64,000 nt of DNA. Source: Aquimarina acroporae (lineage in GTDB: Bacteria > Bacteroidota > Bacteroidia > Flavobacteriales > Flavobacteriaceae). Location: the NCBI RefSeq assembly GCF_023195925.1, contig NZ_JALPRE010000003.1, positions 248,001-312,000 on the forward strand. The letters are read 5' to 3'. How positions within the stretch are numbered: position 1 is the stretch's first letter; every line of letters begins with the position of its first letter. Shown here one piece after another: positions 53,136-63,237 of this stretch. The notes under the pieces were generated by a model, which searched no databases, was not told the origin of the DNA, and saw nothing but the letters and a program-made list of their open reading frames with translations. Both the position numbers and the translations under genes were made by a program.

Positions 53136-54686
53136 ATGAAAACATTATTAATTAAGGGATCCCAAATCACTGTGTTACTTTGTTTGTTTGTAGCTTTAAT
53201 TGCGTGTAATTCTTGCAGTAAAGATGATGAATCTGATAACGGTTCAATCACTAATCCAGAAGCTAATAATATTAATGATTTTATTAAAAATCTCGATTAC
53301 AACCCAAATGAATTGCTTGGAGTCGAAGAAACAGGAGGAGAAGCTTTGCTCAAAATACCTGGCGAATCTACTACTGAAGTGTCTTTTTCTGAAGGAGTAG
53401 AAACTACTTGTGTAAGCGTTCCGTATAATCTAAAAGCCAATTTTGAAGATGTAGCTATTTTACGTCCAACCAACGGAATCGTTTGGCCGGGAGCGTTGGT
53501 TATTGGTAATCAAACGATGAGAGATGGTCTGCCAGAGCCTTTTCAAATAGCAAGAGGTCCTATGACTCTACGTTTGGATCTTCCAGGTATAGGAGAGCAG
53601 GGGAATATCTTGGTAGAAGATGTGAGAAATTCTGTGGTAGAGAGTAAAATCGATGAAGCATTGGAGTGGTGGAATGCAAATGCATATCAAGAAGGGTATG
53701 TAAACCCTTCAAATTCATCATATTCTGCTAGTACTTCATATACGTCTAAACAAATGAGTCTTGAAGTAGGTATGAATACAGAGTGGGCTACTGGAGACGT
53801 GTCGGCACAATTTAATTACGAAACCACATCAACAAAGAGAGTTGCTATTATGGTGTTTAAGCAAGTGTTCTATACTGTAAAAATGGATATACCTCTTAAT
53901 CCTTCAGATGTTTTTGCTTCAGATGTATCGTTGTCTACTATCAAAGCAGCATTTAATTCAAATACCCCTCCTGCCTACGTACATTCTGTAAATTATGGTA
54001 GAATTATCATGTTTAGAATGGAAACTACCGAAGAAGCAACAGAAGCAGAACTAACAGGAGCGTTTAATTATGCAAGTGGGTTAAATAGTGCTTCGGGAGA
54101 AGTAGAGGCTAAGTATAAAGAAATATTAAAAGAATCGAATATTACCATCGTTACTATTGGGGGGAATGCAGCTGTAGCTTCTGAAGCGATATCCGCCCAA
54201 AATTTTGGAGATTTACAACCTATTATCAAGGGGCAAAACGCTGTGTATAGTCGTAATAATCCTGGAGTACCTATTGCATATACTATTAGATTTTTGAAAA
54301 ATAACAGCTTAGCAAAAATGGGATATTCTACAGATTATACCGCATTGAACTGTACAAGTGCCGGTAGAAAACACAACCGAATAGAGTTTAATAATTACGT
54401 TGCTGATAATTTTAGAATAGGGATAGAATATAAATCGAATCAAGCCGGAGGATCTGTAGATTATGATAATATTGCCTGGAAAGAAAATAAAATAGATGGA
54501 GCTACAACAGTTATAACTCCTCCAGATGGGGCCTACGATATTTTTTACTATGTAGAACGCGCAAAATTTGGAGCTGGGTATGAAAGAAAATTGAAAGATA
54601 ATATTGGTGGATATGTACATGCTCATGAAGATTGTTTTGAGTCATATAGGGATGTCCTTGAAGTAAAGGTAAGAGCTTGTCAGTAA
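53136..54686 (+). CDS. Cholesterol-dependent-cytolysin-like lipoprotein
   Basis: About 516 residues from the preferred start at 53136; an upstream ATG exists at 53112. The lipoprotein signal ends in LFVALIAC, acylated Cys about residue 24. The body matches the thiol-activated cytolysin fold: WPGALVIGNQTMRDGLPEPF, RGPMTLRLDLPG, the FKQVFYTVKMDIPLNPSDVF strand and PPAYVHSVNYGRIIMFRMETT. The C-terminal domain lacks the tryptophan-rich undecapeptide ECTGLAWEWWR of Gram-positive toxins, as in reported Bacteroidetes CDC-like proteins. It likely makes or helps make pores. Target membrane unknown; cholesterol dependence should not be assumed. Confidence 0.85.
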   Translation: MKTLLIKGSQITVLLCLFVALIACNSCSKDDESDNGSITNPEANNINDFIKNLDYNPNELLGVEETGGEALLKIPGESTTEVSFSEGVETTCVSVPYNLKANFEDVAILRPTNGIVWPGALVIGNQTMRDGLPEPFQIARGPMTLRLDLPGIGEQGNILVEDVRNSVVESKIDEALEWWNANAYQEGYVNPSNSSYSASTSYTSKQMSLEVGMNTEWATGDVSAQFNYETTSTKRVAIMVFKQVFYTVKMDIPLNPSDVFASDVSLSTIKAAFNSNTPPAYVHSVNYGRIIMFRMETTEEATEAELTGAFNYASGLNSASGEVEAKYKEILKESNITIVTIGGNAAVASEAISAQNFGDLQPIIKGQNAVYSRNNPGVPIAYTIRFLKNNSLAKMGYSTDYTALNCTSAGRKHNRIEFNNYVADNFRIGIEYKSNQAGGSVDYDNIAWKENKIDGATTVITPPDGAYDIFYYVERAKFGAGYERKLKDNIGGYVHAHEDCFESYRDVLEVKVRACQ

Positions 54687-54712
54687 AATAAACAAGTTTA
54701 CTATTTATGAAG

Positions 54713-54754
54713 CCGGCATCTTAAGTTCTGATTCAACAGCTTGATGTCGGTTTT
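54713..54754 (+). terminator. Terminator of cytolysin-like gene
   Basis: CCGGCATC pairs with GATGTCGG (one G-T pair) across a loop of about 22 nt, followed by TTTT. It separates the cytolysin-like gene from the Cys-rich lipoprotein gene. Confidence 0.6.
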
Positions 54755-54881
54755 GTAATTGTTTTATCATTACAATTCTTCAAAACCAAATGCTGGATTT
54801 TTTGTGAAAAATAAACTTTTAATGTTTACTTCTCTTTTTGTGAGGATACTAAGTGTAGATAATCTTTAAAAATTTAAGAAA

Positions 54882-55955
54882 ATGTACACAAAAAAGTTTT
54901 TTAGGTATGCCTTACAATGTTTATTAATGACCGCAATTTTAGGAGTAGTTTCTTGCCAAAAAGAGGAGGCTTCAAATTTTGAAATCAATGGACTTGCAAA
55001 AAGTGGAGAGGAGTTTCTTCAGAAATTGGATAAAAAAAACAACGGAGTGGTAAAATCTCACAAAGAATTACTAGGATTTGTAAAACAAGATGAAGTGTTA
55101 AAAGAGGTGTTTTATAGTAACCTCGAATTTACAACCAAATTTCTTCGAGAAGTAAGTTTTAATGAAAAAGGAGTGATGAGTTTTAACTTTGGATTGGTAG
55201 AAGAATACTATCCTGACCTATCAGAGTATATCTTGAATAAAATATCGGAAGGATTTGGATTCGATTATGGAGAACTAGCAGAAGACTATAAGGGTTATAA
55301 ATGCGAAGGTTCGGGGACTTGTGTTTATATATCACAATCTTATATCTGTACCAGTAATTGTTCTGTAGCACCTGACTTACTCAATGATCTGGATAAATAT
55401 CAATTCTTACGTGATATTCATAAGTATATAGAAATTTATATCAACCCTGATTTTGGAAAAATTGGTTTTGATAAACATTCGATCCCACACCGTATTTCGA
55501 AAGAAAAATTCTTTGAGACCTATGATTTTGAAAAAATGTTTGCTCATAACGAGTATCAGGAACAGATTAAGAGTGAGATTTTGGAGGAAAAAATCATAGT
55601 GATGAGTAGCGAATTGAGTGTAGAAAATGAAACTGTTTATCTAGCTTCACTTCTATTTACAAGTGACTCTGAACTTTCTGTAGTTTTTGATGGAACTTCT
55701 GGAATTTTAATTGATTCGAGATTCGATGGGAGTGATGATATGCCTTGTTACTATGGAGGCTATATGCATGGATGTTCTTGTATGTGGGCGATAAAGGATA
55801 TGTGTTGGACAGATTGCCAGATGTGTAATTATGGATTTGAACCACTTGACCTTGAAAGTTTAATTAATCCTAAGTTTTGGTACGAAGATTTAATACTTCT
55901 AGGTCAAATTCCTATAAATCAGGTTGTAGAAGATAAACCTTTATTGTCTTTCTAA
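54882..55955 (+). CDS. Cys-rich lipoprotein next to the cytolysin-like gene
   Basis: A 357-residue protein with lipoprotein signal LLMTAILGVVSC (Cys25). The middle contains CEGSGTCVYISQSYICTSNC (about residues 141-160). The C-terminal part has a dense cysteine cluster (CYYGGYMHGCSCMW, then CWTDCQMC; about 12 Cys in all), so several disulfides are likely in the envelope. I recognise no family. Its position suggests a link to the cytolysin-like protein, for example as partner, protector or receptor; this is inference only. Confidence 0.7.
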   Translation: MYTKKFFRYALQCLLMTAILGVVSCQKEEASNFEINGLAKSGEEFLQKLDKKNNGVVKSHKELLGFVKQDEVLKEVFYSNLEFTTKFLREVSFNEKGVMSFNFGLVEEYYPDLSEYILNKISEGFGFDYGELAEDYKGYKCEGSGTCVYISQSYICTSNCSVAPDLLNDLDKYQFLRDIHKYIEIYINPDFGKIGFDKHSIPHRISKEKFFETYDFEKMFAHNEYQEQIKSEILEEKIIVMSSELSVENETVYLASLLFTSDSELSVVFDGTSGILIDSRFDGSDDMPCYYGGYMHGCSCMWAIKDMCWTDCQMCNYGFEPLDLESLINPKFWYEDLILLGQIPINQVVEDKPLLSF

Positions 55956-55969
55956 AATAAATAATATAT

Positions 55970-56004
55970 GAGCAGGCTATACGTGTTATTAGCTTGCTCG
56001 TTTA
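55970..56004 (+). terminator. Terminator of Cys-rich lipoprotein gene
   Basis: GAGCAGGCTA pairs with TAGCTTGCTC with one mismatch around a 10-nt loop, followed by GTTTATT. It lies 15 bp after the stop codon. Confidence 0.65.
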
Positions 56005-56067
56005 TTAAAATATTATTTATGAAGCCTTACTAAGCTCAAAAACACCTTGGTATTCATAAGCAAGGCT

Positions 56068-59000
56068 TTAATTCAACTTATAGTACACAGATTCATTTTC
56101 AAGGGCGGCTAATAGTTCTTGTGAAATATTTACCTTTTGTTTTCTGCTTGGCATATGCAATTTTAATTGTTCGGCCATTTCATAAATCACAAAGTTTAGC
56201 GTATGGTTCCCAGAGTGTTCTGTTAGCAATTCTTTTAACCCATCAATTCTATTGTCTGAAAGTTCATTAATATCTAATTGAATGGTTAGTTTACGAGCAT
56301 AGGTTTCCATCACATCGTGTAGTAATTGAAAGCTATTAAATTGAATTCTTGGATCTCCCTTTTTACCCGTATCTCGGTTTACCCATCCTTCCTTTATAAA
56401 GGCTTTTGCATATACAAATGTGCTTTTTACCAGAAAAGGACGATGTTTAAGGTATTCTTCTCCAAAAATTCTAAATTCATGAGCAGTATTATAATCTTCT
56501 ATGATAAAAGTAGCCCATCCTTTCCCATTTTTTGAAGTACGGTGCTCTACAGAGGATATAACTCCACCAAAAGATAATTCTCTATTAACATTGCTCTCTA
56601 AATCTGCAAAATTTAATAAAGTAGCATTACAGAAGTATTTCATTTCGTATTTGAAATCGTCTAGCGGGTGACCAGAAAGGTAAATACCTACCACTTCTTT
56701 TTCACGAGCTAGTTTTTCCATAGTTCCCCATTCTTCGCAAGGAGGTACTACTGGCTCAGGAATTTGTACTTCACTAGATTCTCCGAATAAGCTTACCTGA
56801 GAGGAATTTTCGCTTTCTTGATATTTAGATCCATATTTCATTGCTTTTTCAAGAAAAGTAATTCCATCTCCTTCTTCGTGAAAATATTGACCACGGTGCG
56901 TATCGTCAAAAGAGTCAAAGCCACCAGCCAATGCAAGGCTTTCAAATGCTTTTTTGTTAGCTGCCCGAAGATCAATTCGCTTTGCGAGATCAAAAATCGA
57001 TTTGTAGGCTCCGTTTTCCTTTCTGTTTTCAACGATGGTAGCTACTGCTCCTGTTCCCACACCTTTTATGGCTCCCATTCCAAAACGTACAGCTCCGTCT
57101 TTGTTTACAGAGAATTTGCGATATGATTCATTTACATCTGGACCTAACACTTCTAACTTCATACGTTTACATTCTTCCATAAAGAAGGTGACTTGTTTAA
57201 TGTCATTCATGTTGTTAGAAAGTACCGCAGCCATATATTCTGCAGGATAATGCGCTTTGAGATAAGCTGTTTGATAGGCAATCCATGCATAACAAGTGGA
57301 GTGAGATTTGTTAAAGGCGTAGGCAGCAAATGCTTCCCAGTCTTTCCATATTTTCTCCAGTTTGTCTTTAGGATGCCCTTTGGCAGCGGCTTGCTCAATA
57401 AATTTAGGTTTCATTTTATCAAGAACCGCTTTTTGCTTTTTACCCATTGCTTTACGAAGGACATCGGCTTCACCCTTGGTAAAATCTGCCAATTTTTGCG
57501 AAAGCAACATCACCTGCTCTTGGTATACTGTAATTCCGTAGGTTTCTTTTAAGTACTCTTCACAGGCTTCAAGGTCATAAATAATTTCTTCGGTTCCATG
57601 TTTTCGGTTAATAAAACTAGGGATATATTCTAATGGCCCCGGTCTATACAACGCATTCATGGCAATAAGATCTGCAAAAACTGTTGGTTTTAGCTCTTTC
57701 ATGTATTTCTGCATCCCAGGAGATTCATATTGAAATACACCAACCGTTTCTCCACGTTGAAAGAGTGCATAGGTCTCTTCGTCATCCAGTGGGAAATTCT
57801 CGGGGTCCAACTCAATACCGTGTTTCGCTTTTACAATCTTAACAGTATCTTTAATAAGGGTAAGCGTTTTAAGTCCAAGGAAATCCATTTTCAGGAGTCC
57901 TGCACTCTCTACCACCGAGTTATCAAACTGAGTACAGTACATATCTGAGTCCTTAGCAAGAGCAACAGGTACGAATTTGGTAATGTCATCTGGAGTAATA
58001 ATTACCCCACACGCATGAATTCCTGTATTACGAACAGAACCTTCTAAAACTCTAGCCTGATTTAAGGTCTCTGCTTCAAGGTCACTTCCTTCGGCAATAT
58101 TTAAGAGTTCATTAATTTTTTCTAGTTCATCCCCTCTAAACTTTTGCTTTAGTACAGCTTCTTCTACACCAAATATTTTTCCTAGTTTGGACATGTTCGG
58201 AATAAGCTTAGCAATTCTATCTGCATCTCCTAATGGGAGGTCCAATACACGTGCAGTATCACGTATTGATGATTTTGCTGCCATGGTACCATAGGTAATG
58301 ATTTGTGCCACCTGATTAGCACCATACTTCTCGATAACATAGTCCATAACACGACCCCTTCCTTCATCATCAAAATCAATATCGATATCGGGCATACTTA
58401 CACGATCCGGATTTAGAAAACGCTCAAAAAGTAGATCGTACTTTATGGGGTCTAGATTTGTGATCCAAAGACAATAAGCAACTGCCGAACCTGCTGCAGA
58501 TCCACGTCCCGGTCCTACAGAAACACCCATGTCCCGAGCTGCTCTAATAAAATCTTCTACAATTAAGAAATAACCAGGGTATCCTGTTTTTTCGATAACC
58601 TGAAGTTCAAAATCAAGTCTTTCATCGATTTCAGGAGTGATTTCTCCATATCTCTTTTTGGCTCCCTCATAGGTAATATGTCGTAGATATGCATTTTCAC
58701 CCCGTTTTCCGCCATCTATTTTATCTTCTTCAGATTGGAACTGTTCTGGAATATCAAATGCCGGAAGTAAAACGTCTCTGGCAAGTTCGAAGGGTTCAAT
58801 TTTGTCTACAATCTCCTGAATATTGATAATGGCATTGGGCAGATCCTTAAAGAGATTTTTCATCTCTTCAGCAGATTTAAAGTAATATTCCTGATTAGGT
58901 AATCCGTAGCGATATCCTCTTCCTCTACCTATAGGAGTTGCTTGTTTTTCCCCATCTTTAACACATAATAAAATATCATGTGCATTTGCGTCTTCCTTTT

Positions 59001-60453
59001 CACAATAATACGTGTTATTGGTAGCAATGGTTTTAATATTGTGTTTGCTGGCAAACTCGATCAGAACCTGATTAACCCTGTTTTCATCCTCTTGATTGTG
59101 TCTCATAATCTCAATGTAGAGGTCTTCTCCAAATTCTTGGTGCCACCAAGTTAGAGCTTCTTCGGCTTGTTTTTCTCCAATATTGAGTACTTTACTAGGT
59201 ACTTCTCCATAAAGATTTCCTGTAAGTACTATAATATCTTCTTTGTACTGTTTTATAACTTCTTTGTCTATACGAGGCACGTAGTAGAATCCATTCACAA
59301 AGGCGATAGAAGACATTTTGGCAAGATTATGATAACCGTTTTTATTTTTGGCTAGCATAACGATTTGATATCCGTTGTCTTTTCTTGATTTATCCGTATG
59401 ATTTTCACAAACAAAAAACTCGCAACCTACTATAGGTTTCATTTCTACGCCTTCGGGTTCTTGTCCATTTTCGATAGCCTCGGCATTTGCGGCTTTTACA
59501 CTTTTATTATGACCTGAAACCGCTTGTACAAAATGAAAAGCTCCCATCATATTGGCATGATCGGTCATTGCCACAGCATTCATCTTATGTTGAGCTGCTA
59601 TTTTTACCAAATCGGGAATACTTGTGGTAGACTGAAGAACTGAGAATTGCGTATGATTATGTAGGTGAGCAAAGTTGACTCCGTCTAGCGCAGCTATATT
59701 TTGTTTAATTTCCTGTTGAGATAGATCCGAAGAGCCTTGTTTGGCGAGTTCTTCCCGTATTTTTTGAGAAGCTTTTTTAAGATTAATATGTTTTAATCCT
59801 ATAAGCTGTATTGGGGCTTGATTGGCCTGGGTAAAATTCTGAAAATAGTCTGGTTGAGCATCAAGCTCTTCTATAGTGAATACTTGTTTTCTAATAAGCT
59901 CTAGAAAACAACGGGTAGTTGCTTCAACATCGGCGGTAGCGTTATGGGCTTCATTAAAACCAACTCCAAAAAGATATTCGTGTAACTCGGTTAGTGTAGG
60001 GAGTTTAAATTTACCTCCTCTACCTCCTGGAATTTGACAAAGCTCTGCAGTTACTTCGGTACAAGTGTCTAAAACAGGGAGTTCTTGAAGGTCGTTTTCT
60101 ATACCAGCACGATAAAATTCTGCGCCCATAATATTAACATCGAAACCTACATTTTGACCAACAACAAATTTTGTTTTGGATAGGGCAACATTAAATTTTT
60201 CAAGAACCTCTTGTAATGTAATTCCATCCTGTTCTGCAAGTTCTGTAGAGATACCGTGTACTTTCTCAGCATCATAAGGGATATTAAACCCTTCTGGTTT
60301 TACCAAATAATCTTCATGTTCGATACAATTACCCATTTCGTCGTGTAATTGCCAAGCGATTTGAATACAACGTGGCCAGTTGTCTGTGTCACTTATTGGC
60401 GCATCCCAACGCTTTGGTAAACCGGTTGTTTCGGTATCAAAAATTAAATACAT
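56068..60453 (-). CDS. dnaE: DNA polymerase III alpha subunit with N-terminal DnaQ-like exonuclease
   Basis: 1461 residues, longer than the ~1160 of E. coli DnaE because a DEDD 3'-5' exonuclease domain (about 1-190, first motif FDTETTGLP) is fused to the N-terminus. A PHP domain starts near residue 265 (FAHLHNHTQFSVL). The polymerase palm with catalytic aspartates is seen in MPDIDIDFDDEGRGRVMDYV. The HhH and OB-type regions complete the C-terminal half. The fused layout, common in Bacteroidetes, puts replication and proofreading in one chain. Confidence 0.96.
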   Translation of the reverse strand: MYLIFDTETTGLPKRWDAPISDTDNWPRCIQIAWQLHDEMGNCIEHEDYLVKPEGFNIPYDAEKVHGISTELAEQDGITLQEVLEKFNVALSKTKFVVGQNVGFDVNIMGAEFYRAGIENDLQELPVLDTCTEVTAELCQIPGGRGGKFKLPTLTELHEYLFGVGFNEAHNATADVEATTRCFLELIRKQVFTIEELDAQPDYFQNFTQANQAPIQLIGLKHINLKKASQKIREELAKQGSSDLSQQEIKQNIAALDGVNFAHLHNHTQFSVLQSTTSIPDLVKIAAQHKMNAVAMTDHANMMGAFHFVQAVSGHNKSVKAANAEAIENGQEPEGVEMKPIVGCEFFVCENHTDKSRKDNGYQIVMLAKNKNGYHNLAKMSSIAFVNGFYYVPRIDKEVIKQYKEDIIVLTGNLYGEVPSKVLNIGEKQAEEALTWWHQEFGEDLYIEIMRHNQEDENRVNQVLIEFASKHNIKTIATNNTYYCEKEDANAHDILLCVKDGEKQATPIGRGRGYRYGLPNQEYYFKSAEEMKNLFKDLPNAIINIQEIVDKIEPFELARDVLLPAFDIPEQFQSEEDKIDGGKRGENAYLRHITYEGAKKRYGEITPEIDERLDFELQVIEKTGYPGYFLIVEDFIRAARDMGVSVGPGRGSAAGSAVAYCLWITNLDPIKYDLLFERFLNPDRVSMPDIDIDFDDEGRGRVMDYVIEKYGANQVAQIITYGTMAAKSSIRDTARVLDLPLGDADRIAKLIPNMSKLGKIFGVEEAVLKQKFRGDELEKINELLNIAEGSDLEAETLNQARVLEGSVRNTGIHACGVIITPDDITKFVPVALAKDSDMYCTQFDNSVVESAGLLKMDFLGLKTLTLIKDTVKIVKAKHGIELDPENFPLDDEETYALFQRGETVGVFQYESPGMQKYMKELKPTVFADLIAMNALYRPGPLEYIPSFINRKHGTEEIIYDLEACEEYLKETYGITVYQEQVMLLSQKLADFTKGEADVLRKAMGKKQKAVLDKMKPKFIEQAAAKGHPKDKLEKIWKDWEAFAAYAFNKSHSTCYAWIAYQTAYLKAHYPAEYMAAVLSNNMNDIKQVTFFMEECKRMKLEVLGPDVNESYRKFSVNKDGAVRFGMGAIKGVGTGAVATIVENRKENGAYKSIFDLAKRIDLRAANKKAFESLALAGGFDSFDDTHRGQYFHEEGDGITFLEKAMKYGSKYQESENSSQVSLFGESSEVQIPEPVVPPCEEWGTMEKLAREKEVVGIYLSGHPLDDFKYEMKYFCNATLLNFADLESNVNRELSFGGVISSVEHRTSKNGKGWATFIIEDYNTAHEFRIFGEEYLKHRPFLVKSTFVYAKAFIKEGWVNRDTGKKGDPRIQFNSFQLLHDVMETYARKLTIQLDINELSDNRIDGLKELLTEHSGNHTLNFVIYEMAEQLKLHMPSRKQKVNISQELLAALENESVYYKLN

Positions 60454-60497
60454 AAAAGATAGTTTTCAAGAAAGTAAAAGCCCTTACTATAGACTTT

Positions 60498-60505
60498 CAA
60501 AAATA
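60498..60505 (-). promoter_or_regulatory. Putative -7 box for dnaE
   Basis: On the minus strand TATTTTTG fits TAnnTTTG and lies about 45 bp before the dnaE start codon. No clear -33 TTG is seen at the usual distance. Confidence 0.4.
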
Positions 60506-60591
60506 CATAAAATTATAGGTCAGGTTCGTGAAAAGTTATCCAGATTTATTAACCGACTTTAATTTTGATTATGTGGTGTATTTATAACGAT

Positions 60592-60625
60592 CAAAAGCTT
60601 AGTAGCTAAGACTACTAAGCTTTTG
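60592..60625 (-). terminator. Strong hairpin terminator
   Basis: A perfect 14-bp stem CAAAAGCTTAGTAG / CTACTAAGCTTTTG with a 6-nt loop lies downstream of the 433-residue lipoprotein gene and upstream of dnaE. Confidence 0.75.
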
Positions 60626-60666
60626 TTTAGAAGGTATAATCATAAAAACTTCTAAATACTCTTTTA

Positions 60667-61968
60667 TTAATTGTTACGCGGAGATCCTATTTGGGTTCCA
60701 ATCACGCTTGCATCTGGTTGCGTAATCACAGGACAGTTAATAATTGCTCCTGTGGCTGTTAAAAGATCAGATAAAGAATTTGCTAATGGACTAGGGTTTG
60801 CATTTCCTCTAAAAGGAATTAGTATCCCCTCAGCAAGAAGTTCGTTGATTTGATCAAAACTTTTTAAGATTGGACGCTCTTCTTCAGGTACTGTAAACTC
60901 AGTAATATGGGCATCCCACATTGGAGCATATCTTTCGTCTCTTGGATCAATTGGGAATGTATTTGTTGGGTCCTGTACTTGTCTGTCACTTAATGAGGCT
61001 GCATTTAACCCTTGTACTCCATTTCCATCAGTATCTACAGTTCTACCATTGGCAGTTGGGCTAAACGGTAACATAGATCCCCCTGGGAATAGTCCAAATG
61101 TTGGTAATTGTGCTAATCTAGGTGCAAAAACTCCCAATTCTATGGTTGCTGGCGCTGGATCAGAAGTATCGGTTACGATATGAAAATAGTAAGGTCTTCC
61201 ATCTTGCCAACCATCTAAAAGTTGCATTACTACTGATGCTTGATCAGGAGCAAAGTTAGGGTTGTTTAAGTCGTCTTCTTGCTCTGGTCCATTTCCTTCA
61301 GGATTTGGAATTCTATCATGAATCCCAGTGCTATTTGCTACTGGTTGTGCATTGATAACAACACCACTTGGTAAAACTACATATGATGACCATGCCTCAT
61401 CGGCAATAGCTCCTGGGTTTACTTGTGCAGGAGGGAAACCAAATAATAATCCGTCAGCTCCTCCAGGTACTAAAGATCTTTTAGGAGAAAAATCAACAGA
61501 CCCTTCAAAAACTAATCTTCCATCATCGGTCCATGTAGCATTTTGCTCTCCCCCAGAACCGATGGCGTCTGCCATTCTTGGGGCAAAAATAACCCCGAGT
61601 TCTCTTGCGGTATCTCGATCGGAAGCTTCAGTGATAACATAGTATAATTCTCTAGGTCCATTTGGAGTAGTCTCCCATCCTTTAAACATAGGGAATCTTG
61701 CGGTTGGCCCAGCCGGAACTACTGATCTATCTATTCTGAAATCAATGCCTAATACACTTGGTAAAAATACATTTTGAGCAGCTGTAAACGTAAGCGCAGG
61801 GTTATCGACATCGAAAGGAGTTCCTCCGTCTTCACGAATACTCTCTAGTAATAATTCGGCATCAGAGGGAGTTGGGTCTGGTGGTGGTATTACTGCATCA
61901 TCATCGCTACAAGCTGCAAATAAAGTGGTAATTAATAGGCTTAAGAATATGGTTTTAAAATTTTTCAT
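60667..61968 (-). CDS. Lipoprotein of unknown function
   Basis: A 433-residue protein with lipoprotein signal LLITTLFAAC (Cys20) followed by a SDDD sequence, as often seen in exposed Bacteroidetes lipoproteins. It is rich in proline, glycine and asparagine, with related segments (ELGVIFAPRMADA and IELGVFAPRLAQL) suggesting two copies of one domain. The two halves each carry a tract about reading data (YYVITEASDRD and YYFHIVTDTSD). No family recognised. Confidence 0.7.
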   Translation of the reverse strand: MKNFKTIFLSLLITTLFAACSDDDAVIPPPDPTPSDAELLLESIREDGGTPFDVDNPALTFTAAQNVFLPSVLGIDFRIDRSVVPAGPTARFPMFKGWETTPNGPRELYYVITEASDRDTARELGVIFAPRMADAIGSGGEQNATWTDDGRLVFEGSVDFSPKRSLVPGGADGLLFGFPPAQVNPGAIADEAWSSYVVLPSGVVINAQPVANSTGIHDRIPNPEGNGPEQEDDLNNPNFAPDQASVVMQLLDGWQDGRPYYFHIVTDTSDPAPATIELGVFAPRLAQLPTFGLFPGGSMLPFSPTANGRTVDTDGNGVQGLNAASLSDRQVQDPTNTFPIDPRDERYAPMWDAHITEFTVPEEERPILKSFDQINELLAEGILIPFRGNANPSPLANSLSDLLTATGAIINCPVITQPDASVIGTQIGSPRNN

Positions 61969-62391
61969 GCTTTTATTTTTTTAATGTTTGAACTAAAAAC
62001 AATCGGCCAATTGATTTGATGTAATTTGAGACGATAGCATTTTTTTGGACTTACATTCAAAAAACAAAAAGGCATAAATAAATTCTATCAATTTTTTTAA
62101 ATCAATAGTTAAAGAATATTAGTATTTAAAGGAGGTACGAGATGATAAAGCACTAATTTAAGACCTATTCGGGAAACGTTTTTTAAGGAATAATTAGCAA
62201 TAAATTAACAAAAAACGATGTCTTGATAGAGCGTAAAAAAAAGACGAAATGTTAGATAGCTAACATGTTTAGGCTAAGTGAAGGGCAAGTAAATTCCTTT
62301 TTTTGACGAACGTCTTGAATTATTTACATTAAAAAAAAGCACCCATGATGATATCCAATGAGTGCTTTTCGTCGTCAAAGTTGAGTTAGGT
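61969..62391. other. Intergenic region, 423 bp
   Basis: AT-rich DNA between two minus-strand lipoprotein genes. It contains the terminator of the 62392 gene and presumably the promoter of the 60667 gene. I see no open frame, repeat or RNA structure otherwise. Confidence 0.5.
62331..62369 (-). terminator. Terminator of DUF6252-like lipoprotein gene
   Basis: AAAAGCAC pairs with GTGCTTTT across about 19 nt, and on the minus strand eight T follow the stem. Confidence 0.7.
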
Positions 62392-63237
62392 TTAATAACC
62401 AAAATCAAAGAAACCTTCAGATACTATGATTCCGCTTCTAGTTTCAAATTCAAAACTTCCGCTGATACACTTCGTATCTGTATTATGTTCGTTTATTATT
62501 AATGTTCCAGAAAGTGCTGAAGATTTATCGTTTAAAGCAGCATAAGTGGCACTATAATTTCCAGAACCAGATAAAGGATATGTTCCTGGTGCTACATCTG
62601 AAGGGAAAACTATGGTTGCTTCTTCAGTTTCATTCGTAGCTTTTATTAATATAGATGCATTTTCTACACCAATTAATCTTGCCGAGTGATTATCTGTAAT
62701 CATTTCTGTACCATTAATGAGTGCAGTCAATGATGCATTTAAAAGACATGGGTTTATTTCTTCTGATGTTGTTTCTTCTTCTTCTTGTATGGTTCCATTC
62801 TCCAAAGGTAGTCTGTAAAACCATCCTTGCTTAAAGTCCATAGTATTACCATTGTCATCTTTAAGATTTTCAAAATGGAAACTTCCAGAAATCTCATTGT
62901 TATAGATTTCATTAATGATTACCTGTCCTTCAGTTTCATCTTCAGAAAAGAATTTTTTTGAAGTACTTTGGAAACTTACTTTACTAATCGTGTTCTGGTT
63001 GATCTTGTAGGTTCCTACTTTGGTAGAAGTAGTAGAAAAGCTGATAGATTTTTCACCTTCGCTACCCGATATTACAAGGGTTCCGTCATCATATATAACT
63101 GCTTTTTTAAAAGTAGATCTAAATTCTTCTCCATCGATAAGTGTTTGCAATGCGGGGTCATTGATTTCGATATCGGTAGAACAAGATGTAATAAAAAGGC
63201 AGAAAACTGCTAAAAATAGAGTAGTTATTCTAATCAT
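62392..63237 (-). CDS. DUF6252-like lipoprotein with two repeated domains
   Basis: A 281-residue protein with lipoprotein signal LFLAVFCLFITSC (Cys19). Two similar beta domains follow (about 25-145 and 165-281). Each has the pattern of a substitution-like opening (LIDGEEFRS / LINGTEMITD), a GTYP/GTYKI loop, and a closing ISGSFHFE / ISGSFEFE strand. This fits the DUF6252 type common in Flavobacteriia. Function unknown; outer-membrane anchoring is inferred. An acidic linker (EEEETTSEE) joins the domains. Confidence 0.75.
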   Translation of the reverse strand: MIRITTLFLAVFCLFITSCSTDIEINDPALQTLIDGEEFRSTFKKAVIYDDGTLVISGSEGEKSISFSTTSTKVGTYKINQNTISKVSFQSTSKKFFSEDETEGQVIINEIYNNEISGSFHFENLKDDNGNTMDFKQGWFYRLPLENGTIQEEEETTSEEINPCLLNASLTALINGTEMITDNHSARLIGVENASILIKATNETEEATIVFPSDVAPGTYPLSGSGNYSATYAALNDKSSALSGTLIINEHNTDTKCISGSFEFETRSGIIVSEGFFDFGY

